Below are positions 26,296 through 33,722 of a DNA stretch of 64,000 nucleotides, piece after piece. The notes beneath the pieces are model-generated. The model saw only the letters and a list, made by a program, of their open reading frames with translations, did not search any database and was not told where the DNA came from. The stretch spans positions 310,001-374,000 of the forward strand of contig CAMLHZ010000001.1 in the NCBI GenBank assembly GCA_946480085.1, written 5' to 3'. A program made the translations under genes and the position numbers. The stretch's first letter is position 1; each line of letters starts with the position of its first letter. This DNA comes from an uncultured Flavobacteriales bacterium. Its GTDB lineage: Bacteria; Bacteroidota; Bacteroidia; Flavobacteriales; Crocinitomicaceae.

Positions 26296-26490
26296 AGTAT
26301 TGAATTTCAACCAAGTTTAAGAACAAATTTCGAATGGCTTAAACGTATTTAGTCAAAGGATGGTTTGGTTGAGTTAACGATATTTTGTGTTACAAGATTG
26401 AATTAGCGCTTAATCATCCCCTTACTGCGCATAATAGAAACACCGAATCCACATTGTTTTTCTCTTCTATTCTTGTAGAAATTGATTGGC

Positions 26491-27219
26491 ATGCGTAAAG
26501 TCCCAAACTTCCTGAAATTGATGTTCATTGTTCCCTTTCTAATCTGTTGTTCAGAAAAGAAGAAACACCAAGTGCAGACATTCAAACCAAGAGTGTTTAC
26601 TGAAATGGAAGCAACAGTTCCGGATGTTCCTGAACCGCTTTGTGATACGATGGAAACGGTTATTGATTCCTCTGAATTCGGAAGAAAGGGAAAAACAAAA
26701 CTGGAACTTCGACTGATCTTTACGGATACCAGTTCATTCCTGAATCTCAAATTATTTACAAAAAACGGTTCGAAATGGACACTGAGAGATACGATGAATG
26801 CATCCTGTTTTGTTCCCGTACTTTCACCTGTGTTTACTGATATGAACGGTGACGGTTACAAAGATTTGTTGTTTCATTCCAGTGAAGCGGCCAGAGGAGC
26901 AAATACAATCCAAACCTTGGTTCTCTTTGATGCCAAACGAAACAAATTGAAACGGATATTGGGCGACTACCCGAATATGGAGTACAATCCGAAATTGAAG
27001 TGCATTAACTCGTGGGGTTTTCATGCCGGATCAATTACCTACTTTCTTCGTATTGAAAACGATAGCTTATTGGAATTTGCCAATGTAGATCATTTTGATA
27101 AACGCATTACTGTCAGCGTTCTAGACGAGCATGGTAAATGGAAACAAATCAAAGACATTCCACAGGGTGGTTATCGTGGACAAAACTGTTTCAAGAATTA
27201 TGATCCTGTAGAGTGGTAA
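26491..27219 (+). CDS. Putative envelope protein with FG-GAP-like calcium loop, function unknown
   Basis: A 242-residue protein from the ATG at 26491. The N-terminus (MRKVPNFLKLMFIVPFLICC) looks like a lipoprotein signal, but the lipobox is not canonical. A calcium-binding DxNGDGxxD loop occurs in FTDMNGDGYKDLLFHSS, as in FG-GAP/VCBS repeats. It ends NCFKNYDPVEW. No enzyme motif is seen. It stands between a divergent M43 protease gene and a convergent small secreted protein gene. Confidence 0.7.
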   Translation: MRKVPNFLKLMFIVPFLICCSEKKKHQVQTFKPRVFTEMEATVPDVPEPLCDTMETVIDSSEFGRKGKTKLELRLIFTDTSSFLNLKLFTKNGSKWTLRDTMNASCFVPVLSPVFTDMNGDGYKDLLFHSSEAARGANTIQTLVLFDAKRNKLKRILGDYPNMEYNPKLKCINSWGFHAGSITYFLRIENDSLLEFANVDHFDKRITVSVLDEHGKWKQIKDIPQGGYRGQNCFKNYDPVEW

Positions 27220-27226
27220 CGCACTG

Positions 27227-27706
27227 TTATCTTAAGTCTAAAACAGGAATAATTCTATCAAATCGAAAATCAATAATACTGCCTTCTATGGAATCGGTTT
27301 TCCCTTTTAGATCAGTTAATTTTAGCGAAGTAATGTTCATCACGGCAATTCCAAAATCCAAACTTTCTTCTGTTGCAGAATAATTGTTGTAAATATCATA
27401 GTGATATCCACCATTATCGAATTGAATTGAATTCAGATCCATTCCATCGTTTGCTTTACCTCCGCCACGGAAATAATAGACATAAGTGAAAACTGCTATT
27501 GTATCATTCAAATCATCCACGATTTCCAATTCCACAGTTCCTTTTTTTATACAACGGTAAGTCAGTTTGTTTTCCAACGTATCGCGACTCAACGAAATGT
27601 CTTTACCGCTTTTCAATTGAAATGAATAAACGTTTACTTCATTCGATTTTTGTGCGAATGCAAAACAGAAACTAAGCAGGAATGCAATGCAGAGAATCAA
27701 CTTCAT
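27227..27706 (-). CDS. Small secreted protein, function unknown
   Basis: A 159-residue protein with a signal peptide (MKLILCIAFLLSFCFAFAQ). The mature part is beta-rich and acidic (TVELEIVDDLNDTIAVFTYV, FDNGGYHYDIYNNYSA), possibly a small jelly-roll. Last gene of a four-gene minus-strand operon: it starts one base after the DUF1398 stop. No family recognised. Confidence 0.7.
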   Translation of the reverse strand: MKLILCIAFLLSFCFAFAQKSNEVNVYSFQLKSGKDISLSRDTLENKLTYRCIKKGTVELEIVDDLNDTIAVFTYVYYFRGGGKANDGMDLNSIQFDNGGYHYDIYNNYSATEESLDFGIAVMNITSLKLTDLKGKTDSIEGSIIDFRFDRIIPVLDLR

Positions 27707-27707
27707 T

Positions 27708-28100
27708 CTATCCCGGAATTTGTTCCACCAGTAAGTTGTTTCCCGCTTTGTCGTAATACGTACAAGTCATTTTCCCTGTATTCACAACCCATTTCTCTAC
27801 TCCGGATTTAGCGCAATCGCTGCAAAAGGTCATGTAATCTGTTCCACCAGATTGGTGATTTTTCAAGTCGGAAATGAATTGTTCCTTATCACTGCTTTCA
27901 GCAACTGTGATTTCGGGATATTTGGCTTCGCTTATTGCAGTGAAATCATCTTTCCCAAAGTACAGCGCATGTCCGTCGTGTACAAAGGTTTCATAGGCGG
28001 CAACGCCAAGTTTTATCAAATCCTGAACATATGCAGGGAAATCAGCACCACTTTTCACTTTCGAGTGTGCCGCTTTTATTTGGTCAATTGTAAAAGACAT
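27708..28100 (-). CDS. DUF1398 family protein
   Basis: A 130-residue cytoplasmic protein. The opening FTIDQIKAAHSKVKSGADFP and YVQDLIKLGV, with the end VNTGKMTCTYYDKAGNNLLV, match DUF1398, a widespread family of unknown function sometimes labelled phage envelope protein without good reason. Two Cys in FCSDCAKSGVEKW could bind metal. It starts 4 bases after the TfoX-domain gene stop, within a four-gene operon. Confidence 0.85.
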   Translation of the reverse strand: MSFTIDQIKAAHSKVKSGADFPAYVQDLIKLGVAAYETFVHDGHALYFGKDDFTAISEAKYPEITVAESSDKEQFISDLKNHQSGGTDYMTFCSDCAKSGVEKWVVNTGKMTCTYYDKAGNNLLVEQIPG

Positions 28101-28104
28101 AAAA

Positions 28105-28446
28105 TCACTTTTTCTTCTTACTTGCTTTCGCCTTAGGATTAAATTCGAGCGCCAAATCTATCCAGTAGTTAAAATCTTCTGCTTTTCGCATTCCGGTTTC
28201 ATCAATTAGCACGTAACCAATCATTGGTCGATTGGTAAAATCCATCGTTCTGCAGCCTGGTTTTTCTACCAGTTCGTTGTGTATTTCCGGATCGACTCTG
28301 CACATCAGTTCATCCTTAATGATACCAACGCACATTTTATCATTGAGCATGAATGTCAGACCGCCCATCATACGCTTTTCTACAACGTTCGGGAAATGCA
28401 CCAATCGCTCTCGTATTCTATCCGCCAATAACTCACTGTAGGCCAT
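28105..28446 (-). CDS. TfoX/Sxy N-terminal domain protein
   Basis: A 113-residue protein with the TfoX N-terminal fold (RLVHFPNVVEKRMMGGLTFM, KMCVGIIKDELMCRV, YVLIDETGMRKAEDFNYWI). It lacks the C-terminal domain of Sxy, so a role as a competence regulator should not be assumed. A basic tail (KAKASKKKK) ends it. Its ATG overlaps the stop of the upstream VOC gene by one base, indicating coupled translation. Confidence 0.88.
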   Translation of the reverse strand: MAYSELLADRIRERLVHFPNVVEKRMMGGLTFMLNDKMCVGIIKDELMCRVDPEIHNELVEKPGCRTMDFTNRPMIGYVLIDETGMRKAEDFNYWIDLALEFNPKAKASKKKK

Positions 28447-28817
28447 TATCCCATGGAATGTAGTGCAACTCTGTTTCCTTCTGTGTCAAGGATATGTGCC
28501 ATAAATCCGTTTGGACCAATAGAGGTTTTCCCCATCAACACTTTACCTCCAGCACTTTCCACTCTTGCCAATGCTACAGCCAGGTCAGGTTGCGCGTTCA
28601 GGTAAATGATCGAACCTTTCGTAGATGGCTCAAATCCTTCGCCCTGAACCAAACCGCCACCGACTTGTCCATTATTGGTCTCCGCAGGAAAAACACCGTA
28701 TTTGTATTCCGGATGCGGCATGATATGAATTTGAGTATCTAAAATCGTTTCGTAAAAACTGGTTGCTCTTGAGAAATCCAATACAGGAATTTCGAACCAG
28801 TTGAGTGCGTTTGCCAT
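28446..28817 (-). CDS. VOC-family (glyoxalase-fold) protein
   Basis: A 123-residue protein with the vicinal-oxygen-chelate fold: NWFEIPVLDFSRATSFYETI opens it and FMAHILDTEGNRVALHSM closes it. Substrate and metal use are unknown; this group (recalled as PhnB/YdcJ-like glyoxalases) is often co-encoded with TfoX-N and DUF1398 genes. First gene of the four-gene operon running to 27227. Confidence 0.88.
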   Translation of the reverse strand: MANALNWFEIPVLDFSRATSFYETILDTQIHIMPHPEYKYGVFPAETNNGQVGGGLVQGEGFEPSTKGSIIYLNAQPDLAVALARVESAGGKVLMGKTSIGPNGFMAHILDTEGNRVALHSMG

Positions 28818-28862
28818 AAGTTGTGTGTTTAGAATGTAGGTGGAAGATAGTGAAAATAACGA

Positions 28863-29321
28863 TTATTCTTCTTCAGGTCCTCCAAGAAATGCATTGTTAA
28901 ACGCGTCGCCAAGAACTAAAATTCCAAACCAATATTGCACCACTTTTCCGTTTTTCAATGCGCCTAGTTTAGTCGTCAGGTCATTCAAAAACACAGTTGT
29001 TTCATCGTCGTTGTCAAATTTCAAATCTCTTGTTGGAGCATTGATTTTTTCCAATTCGTCGAGGAATTTTGTTTTTTCTGGGGACTCGTCAAGAAACCCC
29101 TCAGATACTTTAACGTCGAGGAGAGCAAGTAAGTCGTCAAATGGAGTTTCACTTGCTGGAATTTTGTTGTCGTTGATGAGTTTGATGTCGGATTTATTGA
29201 ACAAACCGATGTTTTTGTTTACACATTTTCCAAATGATTTGACGAAGGCGTCAGTATCAAAGTTTGATTGAGCTGTGGAGACATTTCCAATAAGCAGAAA
29301 GATAAAAAGCAGTTTTTTCAT
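28863..29321 (-). CDS. Small secreted acidic protein, function unknown
   Basis: A 152-residue protein with a signal peptide (MKKLLFIFLLIGNVSTAQ). The mature part is helical and acidic (FLDELEKINAPTRDLKFDND), with one Cys (FGKCVNKNIGLFN) and a Gly/Glu-rich end (FLGGPEEE). It is not obviously part of a neighbouring operon: gaps of 45 and 177 bases flank it. No family recognised. Confidence 0.65.
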   Translation of the reverse strand: MKKLLFIFLLIGNVSTAQSNFDTDAFVKSFGKCVNKNIGLFNKSDIKLINDNKIPASETPFDDLLALLDVKVSEGFLDESPEKTKFLDELEKINAPTRDLKFDNDDETTVFLNDLTTKLGALKNGKVVQYWFGILVLGDAFNNAFLGGPEEE

Positions 29322-29459
29322 GGTGGTCAGTTTACCAAGAATCGAGCCGTACTTTAAGGAGTTATTCCGGAGTTTCTCGTGATTTTAACAGATTTTCGAA
29401 CCGCTTTTTTAATTGTTTTGCGCTGGTAGAATTTAGGAATTCTAATCTAGAATCAATTG

Positions 29460-29491
29460 TCCTCCCCCTTTGGAAGGGACTAGGGGGAGGA
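29460..29491. repeat. Perfect CCTCCCCCT hairpin downstream of the SDR gene
   Basis: TCCTCCCCCT (29460-29469) and AGGGGGAGGA (29482-29491) are a perfect 10-bp inverted pair. A nested CCC TTTGGAA GGG hairpin shares the left arm, so two alternative folds exist. On the minus strand it follows the SDR stop by 7 bases and lacks a good T-run. CTAGA-type words (TCTAATCTAGAATC) lie just beside it. Confidence 0.7.
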
Positions 29492-29498
29492 TTAACTT

Positions 29499-30260
29499 TT
29501 ACAAATTCATTCCACCAGAAACTTCAATGCGCTGTGCGTTTACCCAGCGTGCATCATCCGTACAAAGGAATGCAACCACGCTTCCAATATCTTCTGGTAA
29601 ACCAACTCTTCCAAGCGCAGTGTGCGAAGCAATCATTTTATTCACTTCAGGATTGTCGCGAACTACACCTCCCTGAATATCGGTTTCAATGGCTCCCGGA
29701 GCTACAATATTCGCTCTGATTTTACGTCCGCCCAATTCCTTTGCAAGATAAAGCGTGTACTTTTCCATGGCACCTTTCATTGCTGCGTAAGTTCCGTAAC
29801 CCGGATTGGCGAAACGTGTCAACCCGCTAGAAATGTTTACGATTCCACCGTTTTCGTTGATGAACGGAAGCAGTTTCTGCGTCAGGAAGTAAGGACCTTT
29901 GAAGTGAACCATCAGCATTTCGTCGAACAATTGTTCCGATAGTTCTGCTAAACTTCCGTGATGAATGAAGCCAGCGTTGTTCACCAGAAAATCGAAGTTG
30001 GAACTTCCCGTATTTTCCTTCAGGTGTGAAGTCGCTTTTTCAACGAATGCTTCGAAGGAAGACAGATCACTCACATTCAATTGGTAGGCTGCTGCTTTTT
30101 GTCCGAGTGCCTGAATTTCTGCAACCACTTTATCCGCTTCCGCTTTGTTGCTGTTGTACGTTAGAATGACGTCGAGTCCTTTTTTCGCCAGGTTGATCGC
30201 CATATCCTTTCCCAGTCCACGGCTCCCGCCGGTTACCAGGGCAATTTTTGTTTTTGACAT
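29499..30260 (-). CDS. SDR-family NAD(P)-dependent oxidoreductase
   Basis: A 253-residue classical short-chain dehydrogenase. The cofactor motif TGGSRGLG is at residues 10-17, NNAG near 92, the catalytic Ser in NISSGLTRF near 145, and Tyr/Lys in YGTYAAMKGA near 158. The end, WVNAQRIEVSGGMNL, matches FabG-like 3-oxoacyl reductases, but substrates of this branch vary. A short AraC-type regulator is encoded upstream on the same strand, separated by a 226-base gap with an unusual inverted repeat. Confidence 0.93.
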   Translation of the reverse strand: MSKTKIALVTGGSRGLGKDMAINLAKKGLDVILTYNSNKAEADKVVAEIQALGQKAAAYQLNVSDLSSFEAFVEKATSHLKENTGSSNFDFLVNNAGFIHHGSLAELSEQLFDEMLMVHFKGPYFLTQKLLPFINENGGIVNISSGLTRFANPGYGTYAAMKGAMEKYTLYLAKELGGRKIRANIVAPGAIETDIQGGVVRDNPEVNKMIASHTALGRVGLPEDIGSVVAFLCTDDARWVNAQRIEVSGGMNL

Positions 30261-30334
30261 ATGATTACGTTTAAGTTCCCAAGAGAGGATATTTGAAGGC
30301 CCTTGCTTCCCACTGATGCACAGATGTTGAACGA

Positions 30335-30371
30335 GCCTACCGGACTCGTTATTGAATGGCGACCGGTAGGC
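30335..30371. repeat. Perfect 9-bp inverted repeat upstream of the SDR gene
   Basis: GCCTACCGG (30335-30343) and CCGGTAGGC (30363-30371) flank a 19-base spacer. A second, looser pair (CACTGATGCACAGATG near 30311 and TATCAGTGCATCTG near 30378) encloses it, giving a nested structure of about 80 bases. It lies between the AraC-type regulator and the SDR gene, about 75 bases before the SDR ATG. Confidence 0.65.
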
Positions 30372-30486
30372 GCCACTTTATCAGTGCATCTGCGGGAGAG
30401 TTTATCACTATCCTTCTTCGGATAACTGTTATTTATGTCGCAAAGGTATGTTGGTGGTCCTGCTAAAAAATGGTGACAGTTACAGA

Positions 30487-30885
30487 TTAAATGGTGAGCA
30501 TTTCAGTTTTTTTCATTAGAACTTCTTCTCGGTACTGTTTGGGAGTTTGTCCGGTATACTGTTTAAAGAACTTGGTAAAGTTCGACGGATCATAAGTTAA
30601 ATGCTGGGCAATTGCTCCAATGGTCATTTTGTTTTCAGCGATCATGCGCTTAGCAATCACCAGAATTTTCTCTTCATAGAAAAAGCACGGGTGTTTCCCT
30701 GTGACGAGTTTTACCGTATTGGTCAAATGCGTTGGATGAATAAACATCAACCCTGCAAAATCTCTAATCTCGAACATTTTCAAGGCAGAGCCATCTACAA
30801 TTTCCGCCAGGTGTTTGTCGAGAAGTTGCAGGTATTCCTGTGTTATTTCGTGCTGACGAGCGAGTATTTTTTGAGGGATTTTCAT
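30487..30885 (-). CDS. Short AraC-type HTH regulator without sensor domain
   Basis: A 132-residue protein made almost only of the two-HTH AraC domain: a first helix pair (RDFAGLMFIHPTHLTNTVKL), then TIGAIAQHLTYDPSNFTKFF, and the signature KQYTGQTPKQYREEV. The ATG at 30885 is preferred to a GTG nine bases upstream. Small AraC proteins of this kind often control a nearby enzyme gene; here the SDR downstream on the same strand is the natural candidate (inference). TACCTTAG, one base off the -7 consensus, precedes the ATG by 8 bases. Confidence 0.88.
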   Translation of the reverse strand: MKIPQKILARQHEITQEYLQLLDKHLAEIVDGSALKMFEIRDFAGLMFIHPTHLTNTVKLVTGKHPCFFYEEKILVIAKRMIAENKMTIGAIAQHLTYDPSNFTKFFKQYTGQTPKQYREEVLMKKTEMLTI

Positions 30886-30929
30886 GGTGAACACTAAGGT
30901 ATGGAATTATTGTTTGAAACTGGATATCG

Positions 30930-31046
30930 AGAAATGTGATATTGAGACTAAATGAATCTGGATGTGGAGAGACTAGATATTGAGACTGGAGGTTTGTCTT
31001 GCTTCTCAATGTCTAAAAGTCTAGTTTCTCAATATCCCAAAATCTA
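30930..31046. repeat. Long degenerate GAGACT/CTAGA repeat region
   Basis: The words ATATTGAGACT, GACTAGATATTGAGAC, TTCTCAATGTCTAAAAG, AGTCTAGTTTCTCAATATC and AAATCTAGTCTCAC succeed one another. The left half is approximately the inverse of the right half, giving a possible hairpin of about 110 bases. The region lies upstream of the AraC-type gene and right after the stop of the 31050 gene. It is the largest member of the CTAGA-rich set. Confidence 0.6.
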
Positions 31047-31049
31047 GTC

Positions 31050-31559
31050 TCACTTCAATTCCCCAATCTGGTCCAAAACACTCTGTAACTCTTCGACTTT
31101 TTTGGTCCCAATCAACAATTTCTTTCCTGTTTTGAATTCCAGTTGCAAGCCCATGTTTCCCGAGATATTATAAGCTTTTCCGGCGCCTGTCAAGCTGTAG
31201 CGCAGCCCCCAGCCACCGTAATCTGTAAGAGGAGAATATTGTCGGATATAAGCTTTTTGGATTTCCTCCCAGCCTAGATGTTTGGTCTTCCAGTGAAAGG
31301 GGAACAAGCGAACGTTAATTCCATCTTTTGTGATTTCAGTCGTTAATTTGGTAGAAAGCAGCATCGCCGTCAACAAAACCATTGCTCCGGAAACAAGAAG
31401 AATGCCCGTATTACCGATCGGTTTATCGCCAAAGGGTTCACCGAGAATCACTTGCTGGATGACTCCATACACGAATAAACCATTAACAGCAAGGAGAATA
31501 ACCCAGATCCACCATTGCGTAAAGCGTTGTTTTTCGGAGAAGAGAACAGGTGCGTTCAT
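31050..31559 (-). CDS. Small membrane protein, possibly DUF6141-like
   Basis: A 169-residue protein with two N-terminal membrane segments (WWIWVILLAVNGLFVYGVIQ; GILLVSGAMVLLTAMLL) and a cytoplasmic PH-like beta domain (TTEITKDGINVRLFPFHW, LGWEEIQKAYIRQYSPLTDY, GLQLEFKTGKKLLIGTKK). That order fits a small family I recall as DUF6141; this is from memory. The function is unknown. It is separated from the nuclease-helicase gene by 92 bases. Confidence 0.7.
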   Translation of the reverse strand: MNAPVLFSEKQRFTQWWIWVILLAVNGLFVYGVIQQVILGEPFGDKPIGNTGILLVSGAMVLLTAMLLSTKLTTEITKDGINVRLFPFHWKTKHLGWEEIQKAYIRQYSPLTDYGGWGLRYSLTGAGKAYNISGNMGLQLEFKTGKKLLIGTKKVEELQSVLDQIGELK

Positions 31560-31651
31560 GAGATGAGTTTTGATACAGAAAGGTAGTGAAAAATGGGGAG
31601 AAATTAATTCATGAAGCGGTTTGAAGAAAGTGGGTGCAACATGCCACTATT

Positions 31652-33625
31652 CTAAATAACTTCGATCCCTAAATCTTTCAGATAGTTAAATGTTGAATCG
31701 TAGAACTCTGGAAGTCTGGTATGATCTTCAATATTTCCTTCTGGAATTACAATAATCATCCCTTGCCTTGCTCTAGTAAGCAGCACTCTGTAAGCATTTA
31801 TCAAATATTTTTTTCTGGTATCCTTGTGGATATTTTGCCATTTGTTTCCAACAAAGGAATAGGTTTTCCAACCTTCATCAGTAAACCTTAAGTCACCGTC
31901 CCAGGTTACACAGGTCCAATCTAATTCTAGTCCTTGAACTTGGAATTCTGTTGCAACATCCTCCAAAAAGTAAGAAGAGCGTATATCTTCTTTCCCGTCC
32001 AAAAACCAGTTGACATGATTGATTGGTGTTTTCACATCAATTGCCAAAGGTTTTAACCTATAGGCCTGCGACGATACAACAATTCCGAAACGTTCACTCC
32101 CTCTCGCTTTTTCTTTCAACCAGTTTTTTGCTTTATTCAGATCTCTGGTTAGAATGATGGGGTATTTATTCTGTAATTTTTTTAATGTGTTTTTGGCATT
32201 TACATCAATATCCAAAATCTCTTTAATCAGTTTCGATAAATGTTCTGCTCTAAAGGACCTCATCGAGGTACTCAAATGTAAACTCGAATTAAATTCTACG
32301 ACACTTTTTTGTTCTAATGTTTGTATTGCTATTTGAGCGGCATATTCGCTATCATATAAATTGGGTGATATCCTTGTTTCCCAAAATGGAAATTTATTCT
32401 CAATTGCTTTTAGCCATTCTGAAATCCCAGCTTCTCCAGTGTTTATTTCTTGCCCGCCACCAACTAAACATATTACAACTGCCCAATCTTTATGTCTATC
32501 TAAACAGGATATTAGAAATTCGGGCTCAGAATATTCAAAGTTTGAAATTCCTTTTTTTTGTTGCATGAATTTGACCGTCTGGTCTTTTGTCCAAGCTCTT
32601 TGGGCTTCGTCAAAAATGGCTACATGATCATAAGGGGGATTTTGGTCTCGTAAGTATTCATCACGATAATGATGTATGATTTGAATGAATGATTTTACAC
32701 TTTCTCTCGCGCTGCCTTTTGTGATTTTATTTCCATTCAACTTTTCTTGAAAAACGCGATCTCTTGTTAAAGCTTCCTGTAAGATGTCCACTAATGGTTT
32801 GTTTCCGGACAAGAATACACTTGAGTCTCCCTTTTTCTTATCTAAATGCTCGGTAGCTATTTTTAAACCAACTAATGTTTTACCAGCTCCTGGAACGCCT
32901 GTTACAAAGCAAATTACTTTCTTATTATTCAATTTGGCGAACTCAATTGTTTCTGAAATATATTTAGTTGTCTTTTTTAGATTTACCGCTTGTGCATCAC
33001 TTCGGGTAATTTCTTCGACGTTATGATTATTATATAAACTAATCGCTGCCTCAATAATCGTTGGCGTTGGAGAATAACTACCATTAATGAATTGTTCGCT
33101 ATTAATAGACGAATCTTCTTCAAAAAACTGAAGACTACGTTCAATTACCGTAGACAGATTTTTAGCGTTAGATTTTATTGGAGAAATGAGATTATCTCTA
33201 TGATTCGTGGTTATTATTTCAATTGTTAATGATTCTGAATGTGTAGCAACTAAAATGGGTATAAGTGTCAGTTGATGACTAGGTTGATGGAAGTTTTTCA
33301 AATCCAACGCATAATCCCAAACCTGTTCTACATCTTGATTTATGAAGGCTTTTGCGCCAACTTTGAACTCAATAACAAAAACAATGTTTTTGATGATTAA
33401 TAAACAATCTATTCTCTTACCCATTCTTGGGACAGAAAATTCAAAAAATAGATTTCCCTCGTATTCTTTGAGGACTTCTTTTAAAAGTTCTATTTGATAT
33501 TCCCATGCATAGAGCTCGGTATGAATATGCCCCAATCTTCCATTAACGGACATTTCACCAATGATGGTTTCACGAGATTTCTTTATAAAATTGGATATAG
33601 GATCTGAATAGTAATAGTTTAGCAT
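31652..33625 (-). CDS. DUF2075 helicase fused to a PD-(D/E)XK-like nuclease domain
   Basis: A 657-residue fusion. The N-terminal 180 residues look like a restriction-type nuclease: Asp73 in KRIDCLL, then Glu86-x-Lys88 in FVIEFKVG, with Glu62 earlier. Next is a Walker A motif GVPGAGKTLVGLKIA (near 240), Walker B IFDEAQRAW (near 340), and late helicase motifs (VQGLELDWTCVTWDGDLRF, YRVLLTRARQGMIIVIPE), the DUF2075/Schlafen-3-like helicase order. It probably cuts or unwinds nucleic acid; a single-gene phage-defence role is possible but unproven. Codons look more AT-rich than in mfd next door. Confidence 0.85.
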   Translation of the reverse strand: MLNYYYSDPISNFIKKSRETIIGEMSVNGRLGHIHTELYAWEYQIELLKEVLKEYEGNLFFEFSVPRMGKRIDCLLIIKNIVFVIEFKVGAKAFINQDVEQVWDYALDLKNFHQPSHQLTLIPILVATHSESLTIEIITTNHRDNLISPIKSNAKNLSTVIERSLQFFEEDSSINSEQFINGSYSPTPTIIEAAISLYNNHNVEEITRSDAQAVNLKKTTKYISETIEFAKLNNKKVICFVTGVPGAGKTLVGLKIATEHLDKKKGDSSVFLSGNKPLVDILQEALTRDRVFQEKLNGNKITKGSARESVKSFIQIIHHYRDEYLRDQNPPYDHVAIFDEAQRAWTKDQTVKFMQQKKGISNFEYSEPEFLISCLDRHKDWAVVICLVGGGQEINTGEAGISEWLKAIENKFPFWETRISPNLYDSEYAAQIAIQTLEQKSVVEFNSSLHLSTSMRSFRAEHLSKLIKEILDIDVNAKNTLKKLQNKYPIILTRDLNKAKNWLKEKARGSERFGIVVSSQAYRLKPLAIDVKTPINHVNWFLDGKEDIRSSYFLEDVATEFQVQGLELDWTCVTWDGDLRFTDEGWKTYSFVGNKWQNIHKDTRKKYLINAYRVLLTRARQGMIIVIPEGNIEDHTRLPEFYDSTFNYLKDLGIEVI

Positions 33626-33722
33626 TGACTCATTTTCTTGTTATAAAGTTAAATTATTTCGCAATCCGTTTTAAAATCAAAAATTCCGACACTCTCCGGA
33701 TATAAAGTCAGTTGCGTTTGAA

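Noticed and set aside
26403..26750. Minus-strand frame of 115 codons over the 26491 gene
   Set aside because: It overlaps a better supported coding frame with calcium-loop motif, and shows no recognisable domain.
27708..28446. Phage or competence island suggested by the DUF1398 (phage envelope) and TfoX labels
   Set aside because: Both names are inherited labels; the genes form an ordinary small operon with a VOC protein and no phage genes.
28840..29271. Plus-strand frame of 143 codons
   Set aside because: Antisense to the secreted protein at 28863-29321, which has a clear signal peptide.
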